The notes beneath the pieces are model-generated. The model made no database searches. It was not told the DNA's origin and saw only the letters and a list, made by a program, of their open reading frames with translations. 64,000 nucleotides of DNA from Lacipirellula limnantheis. GTDB taxonomy: Bacteria; Planctomycetota; Planctomycetia; Pirellulales; Lacipirellulaceae. Of this stretch, positions 26,101 through 36,100 are shown in pieces. The stretch is taken from NCBI RefSeq assembly GCF_007746075.1, contig NZ_CP036339.1, forward strand, positions 5,609,786 to 5,673,785. The letters run 5' to 3'. The translations under genes were made by a program, and so were the position numbers. The first letter of the stretch is position 1, and each line of letters starts with the position of its first letter.

Positions 26101-26305
26101 TGAAGAGGAGGACTCCTCGGAAGCGGCGCTCGCTGCGGCGAGTTCGACCGATGCGCTGGGAGATGCCGCTGGACCGGGTCAGTGGGCGCGGGAAGCTCTG
26201 TTTGCGGCAGGCGATTTTTCGCGGTTGTTTCGGCTCAGCGGGGATGGGGAGTTCGAGAACTCGCTGCGGCGGCGGGGGCGCGCTCCGCTGGCGCGTCGCG
26301 GCTAA
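23177..26305 (+). CDS. Giant secreted ELWxxDGT-repeat protein 1
   Basis: 1042 residues from the ATG at 23177. The N-terminus has a basic stretch and MESLESRQLLSVSP, a LEPR-XLL-type planctomycete export motif. The body is about 17 repeats of 45-50 residues, each with LYFxANDGxxGxELWKSDGT; the last is degenerate (SELWAMD). A dockerin-like calcium-binding pair follows (DFDNDGDVDGADFLAWQRDF ... NGIVDGADLYVWKENFG), then a tail with QWAREALFAAGDFSRLF shared with protein 2. The fold is probably a beta-propeller-like surface protein; ligand unknown. The body looks more AT-rich than its neighbours. The last residues (GRAPLARRG) and stop come from a dispersed repeat. Confidence 0.85.
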   Translation: MKFRSLRRGSADARSVGVRHLRMESLESRQLLSVSPTLIADINQTPFSPASDPRTLTEINGQLYFTARDRDHGIELWKSDGTSEGTTLVKDINSGAGSSSVTAITNIGGTLYFMANDGVHGSELWKSDGTSDGTVLVKDIRPGVEGAIEFNTPKFMANANGVLFFVANDGITGAELWKSDGSVEGTVQVVDIVPGIYDAALYRYVTVGALLYFTAFDGDEGRALWKSDGTAAGTTKINPGVAFKSGGPDELIAIGETVYFRASATFSSDFELWKSDGTDAETVLVKDVYPSGNGNVSQLTNVDGTLFFRANDGVSGVELWMSDGTAAGTTRVSNIRSGANASTPNYLINVGGTLFFSANDGVSGVELWTSDGTAAGTSLVRNIANAGTSSTPRSLTNVNGALFFQAATGELWKSDGSSAGTIRVRERDVIPNITSTLRELKAVGSKLYFTANDGAAGFELWRSDGTTSGTDLVRDIYFGTADSSPGLFLGLNGWLYFSADDGVHGPELWKTDGTVAGTTLVRDIRPGIEGSNLYGFFEMNGMLYFSANDGSHGDELWRTDGTEAGTTLAFDLNPGPGNSFGGNISLIDGLLLFRANDGVHGYELWKTDGTLAGSSLVREFYPGTTSGNPSSPILFNGEIFFTAKTPASGIEIWRTDGTSAGTTMLIDILPGTGNGVSYFPHFAEMNGQLFFAANDGSSGVELWRTDGTAGGTSRVFDITPGSPSGSPEHLYNLNGTLLFTTESWSNSSLLWFSDGTTQGTFQPNIDVDAELEGQLQIGDYFYFSGRNGDFGEELWRTDGTVGGTSIVKDINPGQARGYPFGMTNVDGMLYFTAGDPVFGFEMWRSDGTATGTSRVTDIAAGGADSWPWGYRGGATFNDKLIFRATDGVLGSELWAMDLSPILDGDFDNDGDVDGADFLAWQRDFASSVVPNGGGADDDANGIVDGADLYVWKENFGAPESLTPAGAVSQAAAPVAEEEDSSEAALAAASSTDALGDAAGPGQWAREALFAAGDFSRLFRLSGDGEFENSLRRRGRAPLARRG

Positions 26306-26336
26306 CTGCCGCTCCGGGGGTCGTTGACCCGCGGCT
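26276..26336. repeat. Two palindromic repeats at the end of ELWxxDGT gene 1
   Basis: The first (26276-26305, GCGCTCCGCTGGCGCGTCGC then GGCTAA) is nearly the same as 29672-29702 (GCGCTCCGCTAGCGCGTCAC then GGCTAA) and provides the stop codon of the gene. The second (about 26313-26336, GGGGGTCGTTGACCCGCGGC) is related to the palindromes at 51401-51424 and 51776-51803. Confidence 0.65.
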
Positions 26337-26424
26337 GCTGGCGCTTCGCTTCGCGCCGGTGCTCTTGGTATCCTGTGGGCTGACGCTGCTTTTCGGCCGC
26401 CGCTGGGTTCAGAGGTTTCTCGCT

Positions 26425-29400
26425 ATGTTGACTTCGCTGCTGCGATTGTCCATTGCTCTGTCGCTAATGCTCATGGCAATGCCGTCGACGTCGCGCGCCG
26501 ACGAGGCGAAGGCCGAACCGTCGGCGCCGCCGCTCAGCAAAGAGTATTTGGAGAAGTGGACGCCGGGGGGGAATCGGAACGATCCGGGGCTCCCCTATCC
26601 GCACGTCACCGCGCCGTTTCAGGCGGAGGATGACGACGACTGGCGCGACGGGCGTTGGCAGCAGACGCAGAAGGGGCCGGCGGTGGCTCATTCGACGCTG
26701 CTTCCCGATTACGAGGTGGGGCCGAAAATGACGGCGGTCGACGCCGGCGGCGGGACGTGGCTGCTGCACGATCTCGAAGCGGGGTCGTTCGTCGCGGCGG
26801 TTACGGGGGGCGAGTTGCGGACTGACGAGGCGCGGTTCGGGATGCTCAATCGCCCGCTGCTGTTGGGGGACGTGGCGTTCTATGTGCCGGCCGAACGGGC
26901 GTGGCGGAAGACGCTCGCCGGCGCGGCGCTTGATCGGGCGAGCATCGATCATCAAGGGCGCTATTTGCACGACGATCATGTGTTGCTCGCGACGACGGTC
27001 GACGGCGTCGAGGTGCTGGAGACCGCCCTGCCCTGCGATGGCGCGGGCGTCGCGGTGCGCGAGATGGAGGTTGGAGCTCACGACGCGCCGCTGTGGCTCG
27101 CCGTGGCGACGGCCGACGAGGCGCAGTTGGACGACGACGGGCGGCGGGCGACGTGGCGGGATCGACATGGCGTCGAACGCGGCGTCGAGTTGGCGGGCGC
27201 GACGCCAGGGGTGCGGCTGGAGCGCGAAGGGACGGCGGTGCTGCTGAAGTGGCCGGAGGCGAAGGAAGCGGCGTCGGCGCGGTTGCGCTATTTGCCAAGC
27301 GACGCTAAGCCGCACGCGGAAGGCGATGCGGCGGGTGAACTTTTAACGGCGCCCCCTTCGCTTACCGCGCTGAAATCACCCGGCGGGCGGCGCTGGGGCG
27401 AGCCGCTCGTCACGCAGGGGGTGCTCGCCGCGGCTAGCGACCAGCCGTATGTGGTCGATCGCATTCCGCCGCCGCGCGAAAATCCGTTCAAGGCGCTCTT
27501 CTTTATCGCGGGGCTCGACTTCTTCGCTAACGGCGACGCGGCCGTTTGCACCGTGCATGGCGACGTGTGGATGGTGCGCGGGCTGGATGCGGACCTGAAG
27601 CATGTCACCTGGCAGCGATTCGCCACGGGCTTGTACCAGCCGCTGGGCCTCGAAGTGGTGGACGGCAAGGTGATTGTGCTCGGCCGCGATCAATTGACGC
27701 GGCTGCACGATGCGAACGACGACGGCGAGGCCGATTTCTACGAGTCGTTCAATCACGATCTGGTCACGCACGGGCTGCCGCACGCCTACGCGATGCGGCT
27801 GGAACGGACGCCCGACGGGAGCTTTGTGTTTCTCTGCTCGGGCGAGCCGCCGCATGGGAGCGCCCTGCTCAAGGTGAGTCCCGACGGCGAGCGGCTGGAA
27901 GTGGTGGCGCGGGGCTTTCGGCATCCGTTCGGCATCGGCGCCGGGCCGAATGGCGAGATCACCGCCGCCGACAACGAAGGAAATTGGGTGCCGTCGTCCA
28001 AGATCGATCTGATCACGCCGGGGGGATTCTATGGATTTCTCGGCGGCGCGACGGAGCAAGGCGACAATCCGAAACCGCTGCGGCCGCTCTGCTACATCCC
28101 GAAGGTGGTGGACAATTCGAGCGGCGGTCAGTTCTGGCAGACGAGCGAGGCGTGGGGCCCGTACCATCGCGGCGGGATGTTTCATTTTTCGTGGGGGCGT
28201 TGCACGCTCCATGCAGTGCTCGAACACCATGCGGGCGACGTACATCAGGCGGCGACGGTTGAAGTGCCGGGCGTGTTGCTGGAAGCGGGGCCTGGCGAGG
28301 CGGAATTCAGTCCGCGCGACGGGCAGCTCTACGTCGTCGGGCTCGACGGCTGGCAGACGGCGGCGACGGTCGACGGGTCGCTGGAGCGAATTCGGTACAC
28401 GGGCAAGCCGGTGTTGTTGCCGAGCGGGTTTGCGGCGTACGCGGATGGAATCGAATTGAAGTTTGACGTGCCGCTCGATCCGGCGTCGGTGGCGCAGGCC
28501 GGCGCCGTGCACGTGGAGCAGTGGAACTACCTGTGGAGTTCGACCTACGGCTCGTACCATTACTCGGCGAAGGAACCGGAACGCGTCGGACATGATCAGG
28601 TCGAGGTGCAAGCGGCGACGCTGTCGGGCGACGGCAAGACGCTGTTCTTGCAGATCGCGGGGCTGCGGCCGGTCGATCAGATTCAAGTGGCGCTCGATGT
28701 GAAGACGGCCGGAGGCGAGCCAGTGAAGGCGAATGTCTATGGCACGATCAATGGGCTCGTTCCGCGCGGCGAAGCTGACTCGGCGTCGGCTTCGGCTTCA
28801 ACGGGGAAGGCGGCGTTGGAGCAACTCCTCGCGAAGGACAATCTCGTGGCATGGTGCATCGTGCCGTTCGATGCAAAGCGACGCGGGCCGGAAGAACGGG
28901 CGGCGATGCTCGAGCGGCTGGGAATCAAGCGCGTGGCGTACGACTGGCGCGAGGAACACGTGCCGCAGTTTGATGAAGAGCTCGAGGCATATAAGAAACA
29001 TGGCATCGCGCTGCACGCCTTCTGGACCCCGGTGAACACGGCGACGCCGCTGGAGGAGCCGCATTGGCCGTTGATTCTTGATCTCGCGAAGCGCCACAAC
29101 GTGCGGCCGGAATTGTGGGTGATGCTGAACGACGCGCTGGTGACGTCGCTGCCGGAGGAAGAGCGCGCGGTTCGCGCGGCGGAGATCTTAGCGCCGGTCG
29201 CTCGCGCCGCCGCCGAGCAAGGGTGCAAGATCGGTCTCTACAACCATGGCGGTTGGTTCGGCGAACCTGACCACCAGATTGCAATCATTGCCGCCATGAA
29301 GGCGCTCGGCGTCGACAACGTGGGGATCGTTTACAACTTTCATCATGGCCATGAGCACATGGCCGACTTCCCTGCACTGGCGAATCGGATGGCGCCTTAT

Positions 29401-29622
29401 TTGATGACGGTAAACGTCAACGGCATGCGGGCCGGCGGGCCGAAAATCCTATCGTTCGGCGACGGGGACGACGGCGGCGCGGCGGAACGGCGGATGTTGG
29501 AAGCGCTGGCGGCGGCGGGCTATTCCGGACCGATTGGGATTCTAGGGCATCGCGAGGAGCGTGATGTGGAGGAGTGTTTGCGGGAGGGGATTGAGGGGGT
29601 GGCCGGGAGCAGGGGGCGGTGA
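26425..29622 (+). CDS. Secreted propeller / TIM-barrel fusion protein (PVC-type)
   Basis: 1065 residues from the ATG at 26425, which gives a signal peptide (MLTSLLRLSIALSLMLMAMP). Residues about 30-350 resemble the N-terminal region of DUF6797-type PVC proteins (DPGLPYPHVTAPF, DDDWRDGRWQQTQKGPAVAH). Residues about 375-680 look like a six-bladed beta-propeller of the glucose-dehydrogenase kind (LPHAYAMRLERTPDGSFVFL, RHPFGIGAGPNGEITAADN, GGFYGF). Residues about 800-1060 resemble a sugar phosphate isomerase/epimerase TIM barrel (LGIKRVAYDWREEHV, IGLYNHGGWFGEP, VGIVYNFHHGHEH). A role in polysaccharide or sugar breakdown outside the cytoplasm is plausible but inferred. It lies between two ELWxxDGT genes. 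Confidence 0.7.
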   Translation: MLTSLLRLSIALSLMLMAMPSTSRADEAKAEPSAPPLSKEYLEKWTPGGNRNDPGLPYPHVTAPFQAEDDDDWRDGRWQQTQKGPAVAHSTLLPDYEVGPKMTAVDAGGGTWLLHDLEAGSFVAAVTGGELRTDEARFGMLNRPLLLGDVAFYVPAERAWRKTLAGAALDRASIDHQGRYLHDDHVLLATTVDGVEVLETALPCDGAGVAVREMEVGAHDAPLWLAVATADEAQLDDDGRRATWRDRHGVERGVELAGATPGVRLEREGTAVLLKWPEAKEAASARLRYLPSDAKPHAEGDAAGELLTAPPSLTALKSPGGRRWGEPLVTQGVLAAASDQPYVVDRIPPPRENPFKALFFIAGLDFFANGDAAVCTVHGDVWMVRGLDADLKHVTWQRFATGLYQPLGLEVVDGKVIVLGRDQLTRLHDANDDGEADFYESFNHDLVTHGLPHAYAMRLERTPDGSFVFLCSGEPPHGSALLKVSPDGERLEVVARGFRHPFGIGAGPNGEITAADNEGNWVPSSKIDLITPGGFYGFLGGATEQGDNPKPLRPLCYIPKVVDNSSGGQFWQTSEAWGPYHRGGMFHFSWGRCTLHAVLEHHAGDVHQAATVEVPGVLLEAGPGEAEFSPRDGQLYVVGLDGWQTAATVDGSLERIRYTGKPVLLPSGFAAYADGIELKFDVPLDPASVAQAGAVHVEQWNYLWSSTYGSYHYSAKEPERVGHDQVEVQAATLSGDGKTLFLQIAGLRPVDQIQVALDVKTAGGEPVKANVYGTINGLVPRGEADSASASASTGKAALEQLLAKDNLVAWCIVPFDAKRRGPEERAAMLERLGIKRVAYDWREEHVPQFDEELEAYKKHGIALHAFWTPVNTATPLEEPHWPLILDLAKRHNVRPELWVMLNDALVTSLPEEERAVRAAEILAPVARAAAEQGCKIGLYNHGGWFGEPDHQIAIIAAMKALGVDNVGIVYNFHHGHEHMADFPALANRMAPYLMTVNVNGMRAGGPKILSFGDGDDGGAAERRMLEALAAAGYSGPIGILGHREERDVEECLREGIEGVAGSRGR

Positions 29623-29671
29623 CGCTTGTGGGGGGGCGGGAATATTTGGGGATAGCGTAGGGAAGTTCGGG

Positions 29672-29702
29672 CGGAGCGCTCCGCTAGCGCGTCACGGCTA
29701 AT
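29672..29702. repeat. Dispersed repeat GCGCTCCGCTAGCGCG class
   Basis: Intergenic copy of the repeat that ends ELWxxDGT gene 1 at 26276-26305. It lies in the 263-nt gap before ELWxxDGT gene 2. Confidence 0.6.
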
Positions 29703-29885
29703 ACTTTGATTGAAGAACTAATCGACATTTCGCGCATCGCTCCAATTGGGGAGTTTTGTGACGTTTTTGACGCATGGGGAGCGCGACAACTTGTTGCGGC
29801 AATCGGCGTCAAGAATTAGACTGAACGGTTGCCGCACCGCACGATCGGCGTCCTTTTGTAAACTCCGCCGACGGTCCCGCTCGAC

Positions 29886-32800
29886 ATGCCGCGCCATTCT
29901 CGCCTGAATCGATCGACGCCAGCGACCTCCGGTCGCTCGCTGCGTCTGGAACCGCTGGAAGACCGGCGGGTGCTCTCTGTGACGCTGGAGATGCTGACGG
30001 ACGTCGGCTCGACGCCGCACTCCGGCGACTCGAATCCCTATGGGTTCGTGCAAGTCGGCGATCTGACTTACTTCTCGACAAGGCCAGGATCTCCGCCTGC
30101 ATCCACAACGGAAACCTGGGTGACGAACGGGACGACGAACGCCACCCGGTTGCTGAGCGAAGTGCTGCCAGGCGATTTGCTTGTCGGCGGCGTGGTGGGG
30201 AACGTGGCGGGAACGCTTTACTTCACGGCCAGCCTGCCTGACTTGACCGGCTACAAGCTATGGCAGTGGGGAGGAATTGGCAGTGAGCCGACGCCGGTGC
30301 TCAGCGCGACCGGCCAATCGCTGTCGATCGCAACGCCCATCGTTGAGGTCGGCGGCGTCTGGTATTTCGGCGCGCTGGCCACCTCTGTCGGCGTCGGAGC
30401 GGAACTGTGGCGCACGGACGGAACGCAGGCTGGAACCTATCAGGTGAAGGAGATCCGCCCGGGGCCTGTAGGCGGATTCAACCTACCGAATGCCGGACGC
30501 CAGCCGACGCTGTTCAACGTGAGCGGCAGACTGATGTTCATCGCCAACGATGGGACGCACGGGAGCGAACTGTGGACTAGCGACGGCACTGAGGCCGGCA
30601 CCGTCATCGTGAAGGACATTCAGGCTGGCAAATATAACGGCATCGCGCCTTCTTCCTTCTACGGCGCCATGGCGGCGGTCGTGGGAGACTTGCTGTACTT
30701 CAGCGCGGCGACGGGGCCCAGTGATTCTGAATTATGGCGGAGCGATGGAACCGATGCGGGAACCTACCGCGTTAAAGACATTCGCCTGGGCAATCAGGGT
30801 TCGACGCCGCAACATCTGACGAACGCCGGCGGCGCGCTTTACTTTGCGGCTAATGACGGCGCTACTGGCAACGAGCTTTGGAAAAGCGATGGCACAGAAG
30901 CCGGCACGGTGCTAGTCAAGGATATACAGGCTGGCGCCTCGGGGTCGGGGCCATTTGATCTGACGGAAATGAACGGCCTGCTGTACTTCGGTGCAAGCGC
31001 TGCGGTGTGGTGCAGCGACGGCACGGAAGCGGGAACGACGCTACTCTTCGGCGACCAGCCGATTCCCAATTTCATTCAACTTCCCATGCCACTCGGATCG
31101 CTTAACGAGACGTACGCGAATCTCGACCAGATCGTTAATCTCAACGGAACGCTGTACTTCCCGGGCCGGGATAGTTACGGCTCGCAATTGATCGCGCTCT
31201 GGAAGTACGATGGCGCCGGCAATGCGACGCGCGTGCTGAGTAACAATACGGCCGGAGTCAACTCCTTCAATACGTTTGAGACTATCCATTTTTTAACGGC
31301 AGCGGGCGATAAGCTCTACTTCGCGGGAGACTCCTTTTACCACGGCAACGAACCGTGGATCAGCGATGGCACGACGGCGGGGACGCGGCTGCTCAAAGAC
31401 GTCACCGGCATGGATACTGATTCGAGCGTGAGCGGGCTGACCAACGCTAATGGAACGCTTCGCTTTATCGCCAACACGGGAGTGAGTTCGCAAACGCCGC
31501 CGCGAGGCTGGTGGACGACGGATGGAACAATTGCCGGAACGACAAGCTACGCAGCCAATACCGGAAAGATGAATGGCTATTCCTTCATTGGTTCTGCGGG
31601 AGGTCTGACGTTCTTCAAAACAACCAACTCGTCGAGCGACAACGACTGGGAGTTGTGGCGGACCGACGGGACAGCGGCGGGGACGTTGCGGGCGAAGGAT
31701 ATTCGCCCCGGCGCCGAGAGCGGTCTTGGCAGCGGGTCGACCGGCGCCGTTGAGATGAATGGATTTCTCTACTTCCGCGCGAATGACGGCATTCATGGCT
31801 TCGAGTTGTGGCGGAGCGATGGGACCGAGGCCGGGACGACGATGGTCGCCGATGTATTCCCAGGCGACATGAACGGTGTCAGTAACGTCAATTTCACTCC
31901 GATGGCCAATGTCGGCGGGACTCTCTACTTCGTTGCCAACGACGGCGCCAGCGGCAACGCGCTTTGGAGAACGGACGGCACCGCGGCGGGGACGAACTTG
32001 GTCAGGACGTTCAATACCTGGACGCCAAGGAACCTCTATAACGTCAACGGCACGCTGTTCTTCGGCGCGGGACACGACGACAGCGGACTTGAGCTTTGGA
32101 AAAGCGATGGGACGGAAGCGGGGACCGTGATGGTGAAGGACATTGCCCCGGGCAACTCGCTGTGGCATGTCGATCCGCCGGGCTTCGCGAACATCGGCGA
32201 TACGATCTACTTCATCGCGAACGACGGCGTCACCGGGCCTGAGATCTGGAAGAGCGATGGGACAGCGGAAGGGACGCAGCTCGTCAAGGACATCCGCAGT
32301 GACGGCGTCGCACTGCTCAGTCAGTTTACTGTCGTCGGCAATACGCTCTATTTCTACGCCAACGATGGCGTACACGGTTCCGAGTTGTGGAAAAGCGACG
32401 GGACCGAGGCAGGCACGACGTTAGTGAAAGACATTCAACCGGGCGCATCCTCGGGAGTCGGGGGCATCGCGAATCCCGTCAACGTCGGCGGAATTCTCTA
32501 TTTCAGCGCCACCGATGGCGTGAACGGCGCCGAACTCTGGCGTAGCGACGGCACCGAGGCGGGCACCTATATGGTGCGAAACATCAACGCCGTCTTCAGC
32601 GGGGCCGGCGGATCTGACCTGAGGTCGCTGACGAATGTTAATGGCCGACTCTACTTCGCGGCGAACGACGGAGTGCATGGGTCTGAGTTGTGGATGCTGT
32701 CGCCCGACGACGCGGCGATGGCGGCGGGCGACTACGACCAGAACGACGTGACCGACGGGGCGGACTTCCTCAAGTGGCAGCGGGCGTTTGGCTCCGCCGA

Positions 32801-33128
32801 CGTCACCAACGACGGCGACAACGATGGAACGGTCGGCAGCGGCGATCTTGACGCGTGGGAGGACAATTTTGGAGCGCCGGAGTCAGCATCGCCGTCGAGT
32901 GGAGTTGCGGCGGCGGTAGCGGCGATCCTCGCTGATGAAGAAGCGGGGACGGATGGTGCGTCGACGACAACAACTTCGCAAGGTTCGTTGGGAAGTGCCG
33001 CTGGCGTGAGCCCATGGGCGCGGGAAGCGATTTTCGCCGCTGGGGATTTCTCACTGCTATTTAGAACTTTTAATCCTGCGAGCGAAGATTGGTTGGCAGG
33101 TCGGCGTGGGCGCGGAGCGAGACGCTGA
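29886..33128 (+). CDS. Giant secreted ELWxxDGT-repeat protein 2
   Basis: 1080 residues. The N-terminal motif is LRLEPLEDRRVLSVTLEML (LEPR-XLL type). About 16-17 repeats follow, many with ELWKSDGTEAGTVxVKDI and LYFxANDG; several are degenerate (YKLWQWGG, RGWWTTDGT, AVWCSDGT). The C-terminus has a dockerin-like segment (DYDQNDVTDGADFLKWQRAF ... DGTVGSGDLDAWEDNFGAPES) and the tail PWAREAIFAAGDFSLLFR, homologous to protein 1 at both protein and DNA level. Proteins 1 and 2 are therefore close paralogues, probably surface or exported. Confidence 0.85.
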   Translation: MPRHSRLNRSTPATSGRSLRLEPLEDRRVLSVTLEMLTDVGSTPHSGDSNPYGFVQVGDLTYFSTRPGSPPASTTETWVTNGTTNATRLLSEVLPGDLLVGGVVGNVAGTLYFTASLPDLTGYKLWQWGGIGSEPTPVLSATGQSLSIATPIVEVGGVWYFGALATSVGVGAELWRTDGTQAGTYQVKEIRPGPVGGFNLPNAGRQPTLFNVSGRLMFIANDGTHGSELWTSDGTEAGTVIVKDIQAGKYNGIAPSSFYGAMAAVVGDLLYFSAATGPSDSELWRSDGTDAGTYRVKDIRLGNQGSTPQHLTNAGGALYFAANDGATGNELWKSDGTEAGTVLVKDIQAGASGSGPFDLTEMNGLLYFGASAAVWCSDGTEAGTTLLFGDQPIPNFIQLPMPLGSLNETYANLDQIVNLNGTLYFPGRDSYGSQLIALWKYDGAGNATRVLSNNTAGVNSFNTFETIHFLTAAGDKLYFAGDSFYHGNEPWISDGTTAGTRLLKDVTGMDTDSSVSGLTNANGTLRFIANTGVSSQTPPRGWWTTDGTIAGTTSYAANTGKMNGYSFIGSAGGLTFFKTTNSSSDNDWELWRTDGTAAGTLRAKDIRPGAESGLGSGSTGAVEMNGFLYFRANDGIHGFELWRSDGTEAGTTMVADVFPGDMNGVSNVNFTPMANVGGTLYFVANDGASGNALWRTDGTAAGTNLVRTFNTWTPRNLYNVNGTLFFGAGHDDSGLELWKSDGTEAGTVMVKDIAPGNSLWHVDPPGFANIGDTIYFIANDGVTGPEIWKSDGTAEGTQLVKDIRSDGVALLSQFTVVGNTLYFYANDGVHGSELWKSDGTEAGTTLVKDIQPGASSGVGGIANPVNVGGILYFSATDGVNGAELWRSDGTEAGTYMVRNINAVFSGAGGSDLRSLTNVNGRLYFAANDGVHGSELWMLSPDDAAMAAGDYDQNDVTDGADFLKWQRAFGSADVTNDGDNDGTVGSGDLDAWEDNFGAPESASPSSGVAAAVAAILADEEAGTDGASTTTTSQGSLGSAAGVSPWAREAIFAAGDFSLLFRTFNPASEDWLAGRRGRGARR

Positions 33129-33170
33129 GCCGCAAAAGCTGGACTCTCTGTAGGCTGCGCGCAGCCAGCG

Positions 33171-36100
33171 TTAGGGCAGCACCGATTCGCGAGGAAAGGG
33201 CCCTGCGGCAAAGGCTTCGTCGATAGCCGAGCAAGCGTTCTCGCCCACGGGGAACTCGGCGTCAGGCCTGGGAGGCGGCTCGATCTTTGAGTTCCCCGTT
33301 CGCGGCATCGCCGAGCGCACGAGAGGAGTCGGCGCGATCGAGGCCCAATACGCCTTGCGGGCAGCCAGGTTGCTGTCGCGTGTTTGCAACGGCGTCGACA
33401 GAACCGATCCCAGCGCGAGATTGACGTTGAGCGACCACGCGCGGTCGGTCGATGAGTCGTCTGCTTCGCCGTTGAGGCTATTGCTCGGCAACGGCAGGGG
33501 CTCCAAACCTGAGCCCCCTTCCAACGCCAATGCTTCAGCCGCTGCGACGACGCCGCCCGCGGCGCCGTAGTTGGATCGCCAACGGACAAGGTCGGAACCG
33601 TTGACGACGCCGTCGCCGTTGTCGTCGGCCGAGTCGCCCGAGTTCGCTACGCCGAGCTGCCGCTGCCAAAGGAGGAAGTCGGCGCCTTCGACGTTGCGGT
33701 CGCCGTCGAAGTCGCCGGCGGGGGAAGCGGGGTCGAGGACCCAGAGTTCGCGGCCGTGGATCTTGTCGTCGGCGACAAAGAAGAGCTTGCCGTTGACGTT
33801 GGCGAGCCATGCGGGATAGGAGTCGCCGCTGCCACGATTAATGTCGGCGACTCGGAGCGTGCCTTCCACCGTACCGTCGGTTTTCCACAACTCCTGACCG
33901 TGGCTGCGATCCTCCGCCAATAAATAAAGCTCGCCGTTGAACTCGGCGAGAGGATCGGCGCGGAGATCGTCGTCGATCGGCACCACGAAGGTGCCTTCCG
34001 CCGTGCCGTCGGTCCGCCATAGCTTTGAGTTGGAGAACTGAGAAACAGCAGCAGTGAAGTAGAGCAAGTTGCCAACCGCGGCAAACCGTGTTGACTGTAA
34101 ACCAAAAAGCCCTTCGATGACTTCTTTAAATAGATAAGTTCCCGCCTCGGTTCCGTCGCTGCGCCACAGTTCATTGCCATGGACGCCGTCGTTGGCGCGG
34201 AAGTAGATGACATCGCCGCTCCTGGTGATGCCTCCGATACTTGACGACGCACTGCCCGGCAAAATGTCCTTGAGCAGATAGGTGCCGGCGGTCGTGCCGT
34301 CGGTGCGCCAAAGTTCTTCGCCATTGGCGCCATCGTTGGCGGCGAAGTAGACGACGCCGTCGACAACTCCGACGCGGGGAACTGCCTGCAATGCGAGCGG
34401 CGCCGCCAGCGTCGTCAGCCGAACAGTTCCAGCGGCCGTGCCGTCGCAGCGCCAGAGTTGCGTCCCGTTCGTTCCGTCGTTGGCGAAAAATTGGAGGACG
34501 CCGTTGATGTTCGCCAAGCCCTGCGGCCGGCTGTCGCCAGGGCCGGGGTTAAGGTCGACGACTCGCCCCGTCCCTTCCAGCGTGCCGTCGCTTCGCCAGA
34601 GTTCGACGCCATGTGCAGCGTCGCCGAGCGTGAAGTAGAGCGCGCCGTTGACGTCCGTCATCTCGGCAGGCGCGTGGTTGCTGTCGCGTTCTCCGAGGTC
34701 GGCGACGAATATTGTGCCGGCGTGAGTGCCGGCGCTCTTCCAAAGTTGTATTTTCACGGCGAAGCCGGAATAGGCGGCCGTGAAGAAAAAAAGGTTGTCG
34801 CCGACTTTCGTCAGGTTGTGCGGACTCGACCCCACCGTGACGACGTTGACTTCCGTCACGACGCTTGTTCCAGCAGTGGTTCCATCGCTCGTCCAGAGCT
34901 GATGCCCGGAGCTGCTAATGGCGGCGAAAAAGAGTTTGCCGCCAGTAGAGCTTATGCTTTGTGGACGCGAGTTTTTTGAACCGGGAGCGATGTCTTTCAC
35001 GAGCATCGTCCCGGCGCTAGTGCCGTCGCTCACCCAAAGCTCCTCGCCGCTCACGCCGTCGTTGTGTGCGAAGAAGAGGCGTCCTTCATGGGCCGCCGCT
35101 TCATTCAGCCAAACGCTGCTACCGCCGGCAGTAAACTCCTTTACGACGACGGCGCCTGGTGCTGCGCTATCGGCCATCCGAAGTTTCGGGACGTTGGTGC
35201 CGTCATACGCGCCGAAAAAGACCTTTCCGTTGACGTTGACCAGATACTCCATGTGCGAACTATCCGGCCCGGGCACGACGTCTTGGACGAGCTGGGTTCC
35301 TGCGACTGTTCCATCCGTTTTCCAGAGTTCGGCGCCGTGGACCAAGTCGTTGGCAGTGAAGTAAATGAACTCGCCAGCGACCGTCATGTTCGATTGGCTT
35401 CGATCTCGGAACCCGACGTTGAAGTATTTGATCAAGATAGTGCCGGCCTCGGTGCCGTCGCTCTTCCACAACTCCCGTCCTTGATCAGTAGAGGAGACGA
35501 AGTAGAGCATGCCGTCGAGCGTTACTGGATCGGATGCTGCCGACGAGTGGTCCGGGCCGAAATCTTTGACCAACACGGTTCCCGCCGCGGAGCCGTCGCT
35601 CTTCCAAAGTCCGCCGCCCCCTAGATATGACGACGAAGAAAAGTAGAGCGTGCCGTTCAAGTTCACCAGGGAACTGACGCTGCCCACGTCCTCGACGACG
35701 ACAACGGTGCCCGCACTTGTTCCGTCGGTCTTCCATAGTGAAGTGACGTCGTCCCAATCAGTCTGCGTGAAATAAGCAACGTTTCCAGCCACCGTTAGAT
35801 CGAGCAGGTCAGGCGAGGAGAAGAACCGGTCGGGTGGGATGTCGTAGATAGACGACGTGCCGGCCTCCGTGCCGTCGCTGCGCCAGAGTTGTCGTCCGTG
35901 GACGCCGTCGTCAGCGGTGAAGAGTAGCGTGCCGTTAAGATTGACGAGTCCGTCAGGGGCTGAACCGTAAGTTCCATACCAAATATCTTTCACAAGGTAG
36001 GTGCCGGCCTCGGTGCCGTCAGTGCGCCAGAGTTCGCTGCTGCCGCTATAGGTGCTTGCCGCACCGGCGTAGTCGCGCGCCATGAAGTACGCGAAGCCAT

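Noticed and set aside
27376..28686. 436-residue minus-strand open frame
   Set aside because: Antisense of the propeller/TIM-barrel gene; Arg/His-rich shadow.
23177..33128. Prophage tail-fibre region
   Set aside because: Long repetitive proteins suggested it, but LEPR-XLL starts and dockerin-like ends are those of planctomycete secreted proteins and no phage structural, integrase or lysis gene is present.
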